NCBI RefSeq assembly: GCF_002812205.1
Contig: NZ_NPEA01000008.1
Span: 67,434-131,433 of the forward strand
Source: Leptospira neocaledonica
GTDB taxonomy: Bacteria > Spirochaetota > Leptospiria > Leptospirales > Leptospiraceae
Direction of reading: 5' to 3'
Length of the DNA stretch: 64,000 bases
Part shown: in pieces, positions 8,652 to 17,681 of the stretch
Layout: each line of letters begins with the position of its first letter
Position numbering within the stretch: position 1 is the first letter of the stretch
Notes under the pieces: generated by a model
What the model was told of the DNA's origin: nothing
Database searches by the model: none
What the model saw: only the letters and a program-made list of their open reading frames with translations
Made by a program: the position numbers and the translations under genes

Positions 8652-9347
8652 ATGCAAACTTTCAAACTCAATCTTATTCTAGCCCGCTTAGTATTTGTAT
8701 CTACCGCTCTGATTTGTTTTGTAGGTGTTCTATTAGAACTATGGTATGCCTACCATCATACATCTTCTCTTCCGCCAAACGCGGGTTTTACTCGAACATT
8801 CGGCCCTGGATTTGATAGTTTATTCAATCAATTTTCATTTTTTACGACCCAATCCAATTTGATCTTGGGGTTTACTACACTACTTCTTGCATTCAATTTG
8901 GATCGTAGTTCTTCTTCTTTTCATATTTGGCGTTTGATAGGAATCATAGATATCATAATCACTGGGATCGTTTTTAATTTCGTTCTGCAGACTGTGCCCA
9001 AGAATGATATCATTGCGGATACTGCCAGCCAATTAGAACATAATATTGCTCCTCTTATTGCAGTACTTGGTTGGATTATTTTCGGACCCGCTAAAACAGT
9101 TACTCTGCGCAGAATATTATTAGCGGCGATTCTTCCCGTCGCGTATGCAATATTCACGTTAACAAGAGGTGCTATTCAGGAATGGTATCCATATAATATT
9201 ATGGATGTTCCTCGTTTAGGTTATTCCGGAGTGGCAATTAATATTGTAGGGATCTTTGTTCTATTTTTATTGATCGCGGGATTTTTGGCTTTGGTGGATA
9301 AACTTTTGTCTTCAAGATTTGGAAGAATCTCTTTCCCAAACAGTTAA
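8652..9347 (+). CDS. Pr6Pr-type six-helix membrane protein
   Basis: A 231-aa integral membrane protein with about six hydrophobic segments. It resembles the Pr6Pr (FAR-17a/AIG1-like) family: an FFTTQSNLILG segment at the second helix, a conserved His in LEHNIAPLIA, and a WYPYNIMDVPRLGYSG loop before the last helix. Some eukaryotic relatives hydrolyse fatty-acid esters of hydroxy fatty acids; no bacterial function is established to my knowledge. It lies 50 bases after the AraC gene on the same strand, so it may be cotranscribed. Its last 36 bp overlap the convergent queG gene. Confidence 0.75.
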   Translation: MQTFKLNLILARLVFVSTALICFVGVLLELWYAYHHTSSLPPNAGFTRTFGPGFDSLFNQFSFFTTQSNLILGFTTLLLAFNLDRSSSSFHIWRLIGIIDIIITGIVFNFVLQTVPKNDIIADTASQLEHNIAPLIAVLGWIIFGPAKTVTLRRILLAAILPVAYAIFTLTRGAIQEWYPYNIMDVPRLGYSGVAINIVGIFVLFLLIAGFLALVDKLLSSRFGRISFPNS

Positions 9348-10250
9348 GTTTCTTCTCATTTGTTTGTAGGAAATTCTACTGACTGCGGAATCCCGGAAAT
9401 ACGTTTTAAATTCTTTTTCATCCAGATCCGAGAGATTTTCTTTTTTGAAAAAATCTCGGATCTTAAATTCACCCATCTCTGTCTTCCAACCCTTCTTGCG
9501 AGCCTTTACTTGATTCCAAGGACAGATCTCCTGGCAAATATCACAACCATATACCCAGCCGTGTAAAGAATCCACATTCTCAGATCTATCTTCTATCGTT
9601 TTATAAGAAATACATTTTCGAGCATCAATTTTGTAAGGCTCTAATGCGCCAGTAGGACAAGAATCTATACAGGCTCTACATGTACCACATCTGTCCTTTG
9701 CTTGGACGGAAACGAAACTCAAAGGAAGATCCGTAAAAATCAAACTAATAAAGAAGAAGGATCCATATTCTTCATGGATCAAATTTGTATTTTTTCCGAT
9801 CCATCCTAAACCGGCTTCTCTTGCTAAAATTTTTTCAGGAACAGGAAGAGAGTCTACTCCTTGTCTGAATTTCTGGTTCGGAAACTTCTTCTTTAGGAAC
9901 TCTAGTAAACCGGAAGCTTTTTTACGAAGAACGGAATGATAATCTTCTCCCATCGCATACCTGGAAAAACGATAAGGTAGATCCAGATTTTCGTATTCAG
10001 GATCATTATATAAGGCGCCTAACGCGATTACCGATTCGGGTTTGAACCCGAGCCCTTCCAACTCCAATCGAAGGTTCATGTTTTTAGGATACCAATCCAT
10101 ATTTCCATGACGACCTTCCCCGACCCAATGAAGGATATTTTCCTTGTCTTCGGATGGAACAGAGGCCGGACCTACTCCGAATAACTGGAACCCATTCGTC
10201 TCCGTGATATCCTTTAGTTCATCCAGAAGTTCTTTACTTTCAAGAAGCAT
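9312..10250 (-). CDS. queG: tRNA epoxyqueuosine(34) reductase
   Basis: Reduces epoxyqueuosine to queuosine in the tRNA wobble position, using cobalamin and two [4Fe-4S] clusters. The ferredoxin-like cluster motifs are clear: CGTCRACIDSCPTGA, then CDICQEICPWN. The upstream part has the QueG segments YPKNMN, YALGEDYHSVLRKK-like (here YAMGEDYHSVL) and REAGLGWIGKNTNL. Length 312 aa is normal. The 3' end overlaps the convergent Pr6Pr gene, an antisense overlap of 36 bp. Only 16 bases separate its ATG from the divergent gene at 10267. Confidence 0.93.
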   Translation of the reverse strand: MLLESKELLDELKDITETNGFQLFGVGPASVPSEDKENILHWVGEGRHGNMDWYPKNMNLRLELEGLGFKPESVIALGALYNDPEYENLDLPYRFSRYAMGEDYHSVLRKKASGLLEFLKKKFPNQKFRQGVDSLPVPEKILAREAGLGWIGKNTNLIHEEYGSFFFISLIFTDLPLSFVSVQAKDRCGTCRACIDSCPTGALEPYKIDARKCISYKTIEDRSENVDSLHGWVYGCDICQEICPWNQVKARKKGWKTEMGEFKIRDFFKKENLSDLDEKEFKTYFRDSAVSRISYKQMRRNLTVWERDSSKS

Positions 10251-10266
10251 ATCTTATTCTTTCATT

Positions 10267-10629
10267 ATGCAGGAAGGAGAAGAAACATCCTTATATTCTA
10301 TATCGGGAGGAATTCCTCTCCAGGAACTTTTAAGTGCGGCAAAAGAAGCCGGCTTGGATCTTCCTAAAGAAAGAACAAGACCCTTGGGTAGAATCTTACT
10401 CGCAGGACTTTTGGGAGCACTCCGAGGATTTGCAGAAAGAGGACTTTCTCCCTTCTTACCAACTCATAAATACATCTTTGCCGAGATCGTTTCGGATCTG
10501 ACGGAAGCCTATTCTATCCTATCCCAAGAGTCGGATGAAAAAATGATTTTACAAGCAGCTTGTGACTTTGGGATCAAAAAAGTTTATCATCTGGAATGGA
10601 AATTATACTCTTCCAACGACTTATTCTAA
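10267..10629 (+). CDS. Hypothetical protein
   Basis: A 120-aa protein I do not recognise. It has a short hydrophobic stretch (RILLAGLLGALRGFA, about residues 43-57) and an otherwise helical, charged C-terminal half ending near YHLEWKLYSSNDLF. The frame is open upstream into queG antisense, but the ATG at 10267 is the first one outside that gene. No strong ribosome site is visible. It is divergent from queG and almost abuts the convergent DUF350 gene (2-base gap), which makes it likely to be real. Confidence 0.6.
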   Translation: MQEGEETSLYSISGGIPLQELLSAAKEAGLDLPKERTRPLGRILLAGLLGALRGFAERGLSPFLPTHKYIFAEIVSDLTEAYSILSQESDEKMILQAACDFGIKKVYHLEWKLYSSNDLF

Positions 10630-10631
10630 TT

Positions 10632-11555
10632 TCAAACCGCAAAAAATATAATAGCAGAGAAGGACACAAGCACAACCGCTTCCAAAAGCCCCGCTCCGAA
10701 ATTTTGATCCCTTTCTATTTCTTCTTTCAATGTGGAACCGGGAAGAACAACCCAATCTGCAAAAAAATGTAAAATAGGAATGATCAAGAATGCAAGCCCC
10801 AGATCTAGAAGTAATAAGATTCCTGTTTGGAATAAGGATTCAAATTCTCTAAATAATGCTCTTGTGAGTAAGATCCCGATCGCAAGCAATGCACCTGCAA
10901 ATGCGGTTCCAGCAGCAAGATTCTGTTTTTCTTCCAATTCGATTCGGAGTTTGTAAGGGATCCAAAGTTTATAATATACTGAAAATAAAATCATTCCGAT
11001 CTGTCCTACAGAAAAGAATATCACGGAAATAATGGATCCAATGATCGTTTTTTCCACAAGTGGAGAAACTGCTATTCCCAAACCTTGAGGAAATACTTTT
11101 TCCCCTATATCTCCATTCAATGCGGCAGCGATAAAAAAGGAACTTGCGATTGTTCCTCCGAATAATACGGAAGCTACCGCTAGATTTCTTTTTTCATATA
11201 TTTCTTCGATTGCATCAATCCCGCCTAGGATCAATCCATCGTTGATCTTTTGGGATAGAAGAAGAAGTATCACTCCTAAAATCGAAAAGGAAGACACTTG
11301 GAAAAGATCTCCGAGTAACTCTCCCTTTTCTCCAGGATGGGAAACTATAGTGATAAATAATATAATGACCCCGATATAATAGCCGGATAAGCTTAGGGCG
11401 AGCGCACTATTGTCGGATTTTACTAATTCCTCGTCTAACTTGCGAGGTTCCGTCCAGTCCTTAAGTTTTTTGCCGATGTAAAAGACTAGAAAGCCTAAAA
11501 CGAAAAAGGCAAAATCCTTACCTAGTAAAGAAATATATTTCCAAACGAAATCCAT
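10632..11555 (-). CDS. DUF350 domain membrane protein (tandem)
   Basis: A 307-aa polytopic membrane protein, about eight transmembrane segments, made of two related DUF350-like halves. DUF350 hallmarks are seen in both: LVKSDNSALALSLSGYYIGV and KRNLAVASVLFGGTIASSFF in the first part, EEKQNLAAGTAFAGALLAIG and RDQNFGAGLLEAVV in the second. Some DUF350 proteins occur with potassium-channel or stress proteins, but function is not defined. The gene lies just upstream of, and 13 bases after, map on the minus strand in transcription order map then DUF350. Confidence 0.8.
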   Translation of the reverse strand: MDFVWKYISLLGKDFAFFVLGFLVFYIGKKLKDWTEPRKLDEELVKSDNSALALSLSGYYIGVIILFITIVSHPGEKGELLGDLFQVSSFSILGVILLLLSQKINDGLILGGIDAIEEIYEKRNLAVASVLFGGTIASSFFIAAALNGDIGEKVFPQGLGIAVSPLVEKTIIGSIISVIFFSVGQIGMILFSVYYKLWIPYKLRIELEEKQNLAAGTAFAGALLAIGILLTRALFREFESLFQTGILLLLDLGLAFLIIPILHFFADWVVLPGSTLKEEIERDQNFGAGLLEAVVLVSFSAIIFFAV

Positions 11556-11568
11556 GCACGACAGAATA

Positions 11569-12324
11569 CTATGCTTGGGTTAAAATTTCATAGCCTTTTT
11601 CAGTGACTAGAATGGTATGTTCGAACTGAGCGGACCATTTTCCGTCCCTTGTGGTCACAGTCCATCCATCCTTTTTAGAAAATAGCACTTCCCAGGTTCC
11701 TAAATTCACCATCGGTTCTATAGTGAATGTCATTCCGGGCTCTAGTTTGGCTAGTTTACGGCCGGAGCGGTAATGAGGAATTTGAGGTTCTTCATGAAAA
11801 CCCTTTCCTATTCCGTGACCCATTAGATCTCTAACGATTCCGTAACCTTTCGGAGTCAGGTAGTCATCGATTGCATTTGCAATATCGCTTACACGATTTC
11901 CTGGTTTTACCTGTTCTATCCCCACCCACATGGCACGTTCCGCATCTTTAACTAAACGTTCCACTTCGGGAGAAGTTTTACCGCCTACGATAAAAGTACG
12001 AGAACTATCCCCATGATATCCATCTACGATAGGAGTCACGTCTACGTTGACGATATCTCCTTCTTTCAGAACATCAATCGCCTTGGGAATCCCGTGGCAA
12101 ACGACTTCGTTGATAGAAGTACAAACGGATTTCGGAAAACCCTTGTAACCAAGAGGCGCTGACTTGCCCCCATTTTTTTTAGTGAACTCTTCGCAGAGAT
12201 CATTGATTGCAAGAGTACTAATACCGGGCTGAATAAACCCGGATATATAGTTCAGAAGCGCGGCGGCTAATTTGCCCGCCGCCCTCATTTTCTCGATTTC
12301 AGTCTTGTTCTTGATGTAGATCAA
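11569..12324 (-). CDS. map: Methionine aminopeptidase, type I
   Basis: Removes the initiator methionine from nascent proteins. It is a compact 251-aa type I enzyme. The pita-bread fold metal ligands are recognisable in NVDVTPIVDGYHGDSSRTF, GHGIGKGFHEEP, FTIEPM and QFEHTILVT. The start is a TTG at 12324, 7 bases after the histone stop; the encoded IKNKTEIEKMRAAG aligns with the usual family N-terminus, so a later start would truncate it. It probably shares a transcript with the histone gene. Confidence 0.93.
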   Translation of the reverse strand: MIYIKNKTEIEKMRAAGKLAAALLNYISGFIQPGISTLAINDLCEEFTKKNGGKSAPLGYKGFPKSVCTSINEVVCHGIPKAIDVLKEGDIVNVDVTPIVDGYHGDSSRTFIVGGKTSPEVERLVKDAERAMWVGIEQVKPGNRVSDIANAIDDYLTPKGYGIVRDLMGHGIGKGFHEEPQIPHYRSGRKLAKLEPGMTFTIEPMVNLGTWEVLFSKKDGWTVTTRDGKWSAQFEHTILVTEKGYEILTQA

Positions 12325-12331
12325 GAATGGA

Positions 12332-12523
12332 TTAGAAGTCGGTTGGTCTAACCGTAGTGCGTTTGTTCGCCTCGGTACGTTTTAAAGCATCGTCGATCAG
12401 TCCGTACAACTTTTCATTCAAGCCATCGACCGCGTCTCCGGAAGTCATAAAGCCTTTAGATTTGATATAAGCTTTTACCTTGCTTGCGACGATGAGGGTA
12501 TCCTTTTCAGCGCTTTGAGCCAT
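12332..12523 (-). CDS. Bacterial histone-fold DNA-binding protein
   Basis: A 63-aa minimal histone fold similar to archaeal histones and to the recently described bacterial histones of Bdellovibrio (HBb) and Leptospira (HLp). Signs are a short first helix (TLIVASKVKAYIKSKG), a long central helix (VDGLNEKLYGLIDDALKRTEAN) with buried hydrophobics and surface Lys/Arg, and the loop-2 signature KRTTVRPTDF with the DNA-contacting R-T pair. The ATG at 12523 has GAGG nine bases upstream. The frame stays open to ATGs at 12565 and 12586, which would add a Lys-rich tail (VQKKKTTVKRKN), but an AAGGAG abuts 12586 and lies 21 bases from 12565. Start choice is therefore open. It precedes map by 7 bases. Confidence 0.85.
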   Translation of the reverse strand: MAQSAEKDTLIVASKVKAYIKSKGFMTSGDAVDGLNEKLYGLIDDALKRTEANKRTTVRPTDF

Positions 12524-12802
12524 GGAATTCTTCCTCTTAACAGTAGTTTTCTTTTTTTGTACCATACGAACGAGCTTTGGGAGCATCTCCTTAATTTCAT
12601 CCCGAGACTTTGCCGGAACGTGTCAAATTACTGTGATACGTTTCCAGATGCCTCGAAAAAAGGAATCATTTTCGGAATGCTACCCTACAATTTCAGTTTT
12701 TTATTAAAAACAGAAGGTTCTCCCTATAGGATTTTTTGCATGTCGTATAATACAAGTGGGAACGAGACATATTGGGGGAAAACATTCGGGTCAAGAAAAA
12801 AA

Positions 12803-15800
12803 TCATCCCTTTTTCACCGTCTCGTTTTGAATGATAGTCTGGACCAAAGAAGTTTCGAGCCCTAATTTCTCAGCGATCGTCTCTGGTTGCCAATGAAAAT
12901 TATGAAATAAATTCAACACTGTTGCTTTCTTTCTAGCTACTAGGGGATCTTGGCCTTGGGTCTTACCGGATTTTCCCACTCCGGTCTTAGACATATTGGT
13001 TTGGACTACATCCATGAATGTAGAAAGTTTTTCAAAGGTATCTTCCGCTTCGGAAAGTAATCCTTCTAGGTCGTCCTTAACGGATAGAGCACCTTCTTTC
13101 ATATCATCTAATCTTTGCTGGAGAGTACTGATCTGTTTATGACGCTCTCCTAACTCAGACATTAGGTCTTCTATCTTATCGAACTTAGCTTCTACTGAAA
13201 GTATTTCTTCTTTTCTACCGGCGAGAGTCTCTAGTCTGTCGTCGGTTTTCCTGAGAGTTTCTGCGACTTCTCTTTCTCTAGCTTCTATTACGGAGATCTC
13301 TTTTTCCATCTCACGTATCTTTTGAGCTAACTTGAAGGAGTTTTCTTTATGACCTTGGCTATCTTGGTCTAATGATTTGATTTCTTCTCTAACCGATATG
13401 ACTCTACCCAAACGATCTTCCAAATCCAAGAAGCGGGATTCCATTTCGAATGCCCTTTCTCCTGCTTCGACCAACTTGCGATGAGTATCGTTCCACTGAG
13501 AAGATTCTTCCATAATTCTTTCGAATTCTTCTTTTAAAACTTCTGCTTTTTCTTCTATGGAAAGAATCTCCGAACTTCTCTCTTCTGCCTGAGAAATACG
13601 GGTTTCTAGATCTTCTTGTACTTTTTTGATCCGAACTAAGTTTTGGTCCAGATCCTCATACGTTTTTTCTGTATGGTTTGCGTCTTCCAGAGCTTCTTTC
13701 ATCTCTGAGACGAATTCTTCGGAACGTTCTATAATTTCTTTTACATCCAAGAAGAGTGCAGAACGTTTTTCTGCGTCCAGGATCCTTTCCGAAATCTCGT
13801 CTACGGAAGAACGTAATTTTTCCGCTTCTTCTTCCAATTCGGAGAATAGGGACCGTTTTGCATCTTGGATCTCTTCTAAATCTTTGCGAAGATCAATTTG
13901 TAGCACACGATATTCTTTTTGTGCCTTCTGGAATTCTTCTCTTCCGGTTTTTAGGAATTCTTCCGAAGATTCTTCGGTTTCTTTCAGCAGGTATTTTACC
14001 TGATTTTGAAATTCCTTCATCTGGCTTTCGCTTTCTTTGATCCCTGAATCTAAAGCATCTTCCAGATGTAGTTTTACGTCCGCTAAATGTTTCGCGATCC
14101 TTTCTTCCAATTGGCTGAGCTGGACCTGACCCTTATCTAAGAGTGCGGATAATTGTCTGTTGATCTTGGAATCGATTGTATCGTTTAGACGATCTATTTT
14201 TTCTTCCTGTCTTTCGAAGAAATCTTGTCCCGATTCTTTCAGTCTGTCCAGAACGACTCTTGCCTGTTCTCCCGCTTTTTCCAATTGAGATTCGGTAGAA
14301 GTACGGATCTTTTCCGCCTGCATTTCTAAAAGTTTTTCGTTCTTGCGCAGAAGATTTTCGAATCTTTCTCCGGCCGCAGAATATTCAACTTTTACGTTTT
14401 CAGCGCTTGTAAATGCTTCTGCTTTCAGATCTTTAAAACGAGAAACGAGTTCTTCTCTGACCTCTTCTCCCTCTTTCTGGAAGTTTGTCTTATATTTGGA
14501 TACGAATTCTTCGATCTTATCTTTTTGTTCCGCATAAGATTTAGAGAATTCTTGTAAATATTCAGCGCCTTTAAAATGAATCTGTCCCAGTCTTTCTTCC
14601 AATCCACGGATCGCATCCATGGTATGATTTTTCTGGGATTGGACTTCTTCTTCCCAAGAACGAGAGAAGTGTTCGAATCTTCTGTCCATTTTGCGGAACT
14701 CGTCCTCGATAGACAGTCCTATCTCACTCACCTTGGATTCGGTTTCCGCTAAAATATCTCCGGCTGTTCCTTCTAAGGCTTCTCGGATATCTTTTACATA
14801 AGAATCCATTTCTTTCATCCGGGTAGAAACCTGGACGTCGAAAATTTTTACATTCTCTCGGATAGAATCCCATTCAGAACGGAAACGATCCGAATGAGAA
14901 GCATGTAATGCGCCTACTTCTTCTTCTAAAGAACCTTTTAGTTCTTTTACAGAAACTTCTATCTCTTTCATTCGAGTAGAAATTTGAGAAGAATATTCCT
15001 TAACGTTTTCCTTAATATTCTCCCAGTCTGCACGGAATTTTTCCGCCTGAGAAGATTGGAGAACTTTTAATTCTTCCTCTAAGGATTCTCTGATCTGGTC
15101 CAGTTTCAGTTTGGATTTTCTTTCTTCTTCAGATCGAGAAGATTCTAGAGCGGAATGGAATTCTTTTAGTCCGGAAAGGATTTCCTTTCTCAGATCTTCT
15201 GCTTCTATTCTTAGGCTGCTGGAGATACGATTGAATTCATCTTCGAAAGAATCTATCTGACGCATCAGATCCGCTTTACGAGAATCCGCCTGCTTGAGTA
15301 ATTTGTTCTCTGCTTCCAGATATTTTTCTTGGAAAATATTGATAGAGTCGTTGATCCCTTCTGCCTGGCGTCTGGTCTCGTTTAAGATCTCGTCACGTCT
15401 AGTCAGTGTTTCCAGGCTCATTCCTTCTATTTCTTTACGAATTGCCTCGATCTCTATTCGAACTCCGTTTAAGAATGCTTCTTTAGAATGAACTACTTGT
15501 TCTAATACTTGGTCGTATTTTTGACGAATGACTGATTCATTACGGGAGAAGGTTTCTTCTAATTTACGATCCGCAAGTTCCGCCTTCTCATCTACTCTAG
15601 TTTCTAAACGATCTATTTTTTCGGAAACGGATAAGAATGCAGTCTGCATACGATCCGTTCTGGCATCCAGGTCTTCTTCTTTTACTTTTACGGATTCCAG
15701 AAGAGATTGAACTTCTTCGCGAGCGTTATCTACTTTGCCCACGGTTTCATGATATAATGATTTGGTTTGGGCTTCTAGTCTTTGGCGGAATGCTTCTCCC

Positions 15801-16384
15801 AATTCTTCCAGACCAGATTCGATACGGTCCGCTTTCACTTCTAATAATCCTTCTAACTCTACAATTTTAGAAGCGAGAGACTGTAAAATATCATCTGAAC
15901 GGAAATTTAATTTTTCCTGGAATGCTTCGAGTAGAACTTCTGCCTCGGAACGAAGTTCTTGGATACGATTTCCGATCCCGTAGACTTCTTTTTTGCCCAA
16001 CTCCAATCTTTGCAATCCATCCTGGATAGACTGGGATTCTTGGCGAATATCGGAAGAAAGATGGACCACTTCTTTTAGATCCAAAGTAACCGCGTTCAAA
16101 AAATCCCGATTGGAACGAATTGTTTCCAATAACTGTTTGGATTCTTCGTTGAGACCTCTTACCTCTTCCGCGAGTTTTCTGGTCTGCTTTAAACTGATCT
16201 CTAATTCGATTCCGGAATCTTTTACAGACTGGATTTTTTCTAAAGCAATCTCTTGTAATTCTTCCTGGAGTTTGCCAGTATATCTTTTGATCTGACTGAG
16301 CTTATAATTCGACTTGTCCATCCTGCGAAGGAGGATAGTAATGCCTACACTGGCTAAAAAGGGTAAAAGTAGTTCTAGGCCCAT
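12803..16384 (-). CDS. SpiroCoCo-type membrane-anchored coiled-coil protein
   Basis: A 1193-aa protein with one N-terminal hydrophobic segment (about residues 3-19, followed by LRRMDK, positive-inside). It then has some 1,100 residues of Glu/Lys/Arg-rich heptads typical of long coiled coils. Two near-repeats occur around the segments EFHSALESSR to ISTRMKEIEVS and VSTRMKEMDSYV. The last 50 residues change character: after a Ser/Gly/Lys linker, QPETIAEKLGLETSLVQ looks like a helix-turn-helix. It matches what is called the SpiroCoCo family in spirochetes. A cytoplasmic cytoskeletal or nucleoid-tethering role is inference. It lies 280 bases upstream of the histone on the same strand. Confidence 0.85.
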   Translation of the reverse strand: MGLELLLPFLASVGITILLRRMDKSNYKLSQIKRYTGKLQEELQEIALEKIQSVKDSGIELEISLKQTRKLAEEVRGLNEESKQLLETIRSNRDFLNAVTLDLKEVVHLSSDIRQESQSIQDGLQRLELGKKEVYGIGNRIQELRSEAEVLLEAFQEKLNFRSDDILQSLASKIVELEGLLEVKADRIESGLEELGEAFRQRLEAQTKSLYHETVGKVDNAREEVQSLLESVKVKEEDLDARTDRMQTAFLSVSEKIDRLETRVDEKAELADRKLEETFSRNESVIRQKYDQVLEQVVHSKEAFLNGVRIEIEAIRKEIEGMSLETLTRRDEILNETRRQAEGINDSINIFQEKYLEAENKLLKQADSRKADLMRQIDSFEDEFNRISSSLRIEAEDLRKEILSGLKEFHSALESSRSEEERKSKLKLDQIRESLEEELKVLQSSQAEKFRADWENIKENVKEYSSQISTRMKEIEVSVKELKGSLEEEVGALHASHSDRFRSEWDSIRENVKIFDVQVSTRMKEMDSYVKDIREALEGTAGDILAETESKVSEIGLSIEDEFRKMDRRFEHFSRSWEEEVQSQKNHTMDAIRGLEERLGQIHFKGAEYLQEFSKSYAEQKDKIEEFVSKYKTNFQKEGEEVREELVSRFKDLKAEAFTSAENVKVEYSAAGERFENLLRKNEKLLEMQAEKIRTSTESQLEKAGEQARVVLDRLKESGQDFFERQEEKIDRLNDTIDSKINRQLSALLDKGQVQLSQLEERIAKHLADVKLHLEDALDSGIKESESQMKEFQNQVKYLLKETEESSEEFLKTGREEFQKAQKEYRVLQIDLRKDLEEIQDAKRSLFSELEEEAEKLRSSVDEISERILDAEKRSALFLDVKEIIERSEEFVSEMKEALEDANHTEKTYEDLDQNLVRIKKVQEDLETRISQAEERSSEILSIEEKAEVLKEEFERIMEESSQWNDTHRKLVEAGERAFEMESRFLDLEDRLGRVISVREEIKSLDQDSQGHKENSFKLAQKIREMEKEISVIEAREREVAETLRKTDDRLETLAGRKEEILSVEAKFDKIEDLMSELGERHKQISTLQQRLDDMKEGALSVKDDLEGLLSEAEDTFEKLSTFMDVVQTNMSKTGVGKSGKTQGQDPLVARKKATVLNLFHNFHWQPETIAEKLGLETSLVQTIIQNETVKKG

Positions 16385-16431
16385 ACTTAGAGTTTCACGA
16401 AGATTCGTTGAAGAAAACCCTTCAAAGAATT

Positions 16432-17229
16432 ATGTCGCATCAAATGGATAGGAATACTCGCGAGCAGGGGAATAAATCAAGAATTATTTCTCCAATCCCC
16501 AAAAAAAGGCCTTATACTGCGTTTGCAGGCATTTATGACGGGGTCATGAAACGGGCCCCTTATTCCGACTGGGCCAAGATGATTTTGGAATCTTACCAAA
16601 TCGGAACCCAAAAAATCCATCCAAAACTTGCCTTGGATTTGGGCTGCGGCACCTGTAAAATTTGGAAATTTCTACCTTCTTCTACGGAGCTTTGGGGAAT
16701 CGATAATTCTCCTGAAATGCTTCAAATCGCCGATTCTCAGCAGATTAAAGGGGTTCGAAAATTAGGGGACCTTCTATCCTTCCCCCCACTTGGTAAATCA
16801 TTTGATCTGGTTTTTTCGGTTCATGACACACTAAATTATTTCCAAAGAGAAGAAGAACTCTCTCAGGTGTTTTTACAGGTTTCAGGTGTTTTGGAGAAGA
16901 AAGGAGTCTTCTTTTTCGATGTAAGCACTGCCGAAAATTTTCGAAAAAATTTTCAGAACAAGGTCCTAAAAGAGACCCACGGGAAGACAAAACTCCTCTG
17001 GAAGAATGAATTTGATCCAAAAACTTCCGTGCTCAAGACCAGTTTGGAATTTTCAGGACCCGGAATTTCAGAGTTAGAGGAGCACTATCACAGAGCTTAC
17101 CCTCTCGAAACTTGGTCGAAGCTACTACAAAATTCGGGCTTGGAAATCCTAGGAATTGGGTCGGATTATGAGGCCTGGGAAATTTTTCCCAAGGCAAATT
17201 ATTGGAATTTTATGTGCCGAAAAATGTAG
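16432..17229 (+). CDS. Class I SAM-dependent methyltransferase
   Basis: About 265 aa. Motif I is LALDLGCGTCKIW (about residues 70-82), followed by an acidic motif II in LWGIDNSPEMLQ and motif post-II in FDLVFSVHDTLNYF. The family methylates small molecules or proteins; the substrate is unknown. The N-terminus is uncertain: in-frame TTG (16408), ATG (16432) and ATG (16444) all lack a good ribosome site, and conservation begins at KKRPYTAFAGIYD. It is divergent from the coiled-coil gene. Confidence 0.75.
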   Translation: MSHQMDRNTREQGNKSRIISPIPKKRPYTAFAGIYDGVMKRAPYSDWAKMILESYQIGTQKIHPKLALDLGCGTCKIWKFLPSSTELWGIDNSPEMLQIADSQQIKGVRKLGDLLSFPPLGKSFDLVFSVHDTLNYFQREEELSQVFLQVSGVLEKKGVFFFDVSTAENFRKNFQNKVLKETHGKTKLLWKNEFDPKTSVLKTSLEFSGPGISELEEHYHRAYPLETWSKLLQNSGLEILGIGSDYEAWEIFPKANYWNFMCRKM

Positions 17230-17326
17230 GTGGCTTGTTTTGAAAATAGCGGGCACCCTAGGAATGTTTTATTTGTTGGGATGGCCTGGTTTTAGGAGTC
17301 TATTTCAGTAAACAAGCTTGTTACTT

Positions 17327-17629
17327 ATGGCCAAATTAACGATACAAAATAAACACGGAATCGTTCGTTTCGAAAATCAACTTCTGGACGGATACGAAAA
17401 AGTTTTCGATGAAATTTCGGAACAGGCTTCTAGGGCTCATATTCAAAATCTGACCCTGGACATGACCCCAACCAAAAAAATCACTTCTAGCGGCGTTGCT
17501 AAATTACTCACTCTTAGAAACCTTTTGGATCATTTCGGAGTAAAACTAGAGGTGGTAAATCTTCAACCCACTCTAATGGATGTTCTTCGCAAGTTCAAAG
17601 TGGATACTATGCTTCGTATCAAAGCGTAA
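17327..17629 (+). CDS. STAS domain anti-sigma factor antagonist
   Basis: A 100-aa stand-alone STAS domain protein, as in SpoIIAA/RsbV anti-anti-sigma factors. The fold is suggested by LTLDMTPTKKITSSGVAKLL (about residues 45-64), which holds the usual phosphorylatable Ser in the loop between strand 3 and helix 2 (here TSSG), and by the following VKLEVVNLQPTL. A partner kinase of the HATPase type exists elsewhere in the window (29409-29834), but pairing is unproven. ATG at 17327 is preferred over an in-frame TTG at 17318. Confidence 0.8.
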   Translation: MAKLTIQNKHGIVRFENQLLDGYEKVFDEISEQASRAHIQNLTLDMTPTKKITSSGVAKLLTLRNLLDHFGVKLEVVNLQPTLMDVLRKFKVDTMLRIKA

Positions 17630-17681
17630 TCTCCGGGGAAAAGAAGTTGCATAGGTCTTTAGGCCCGAAAGAATAACTTTC

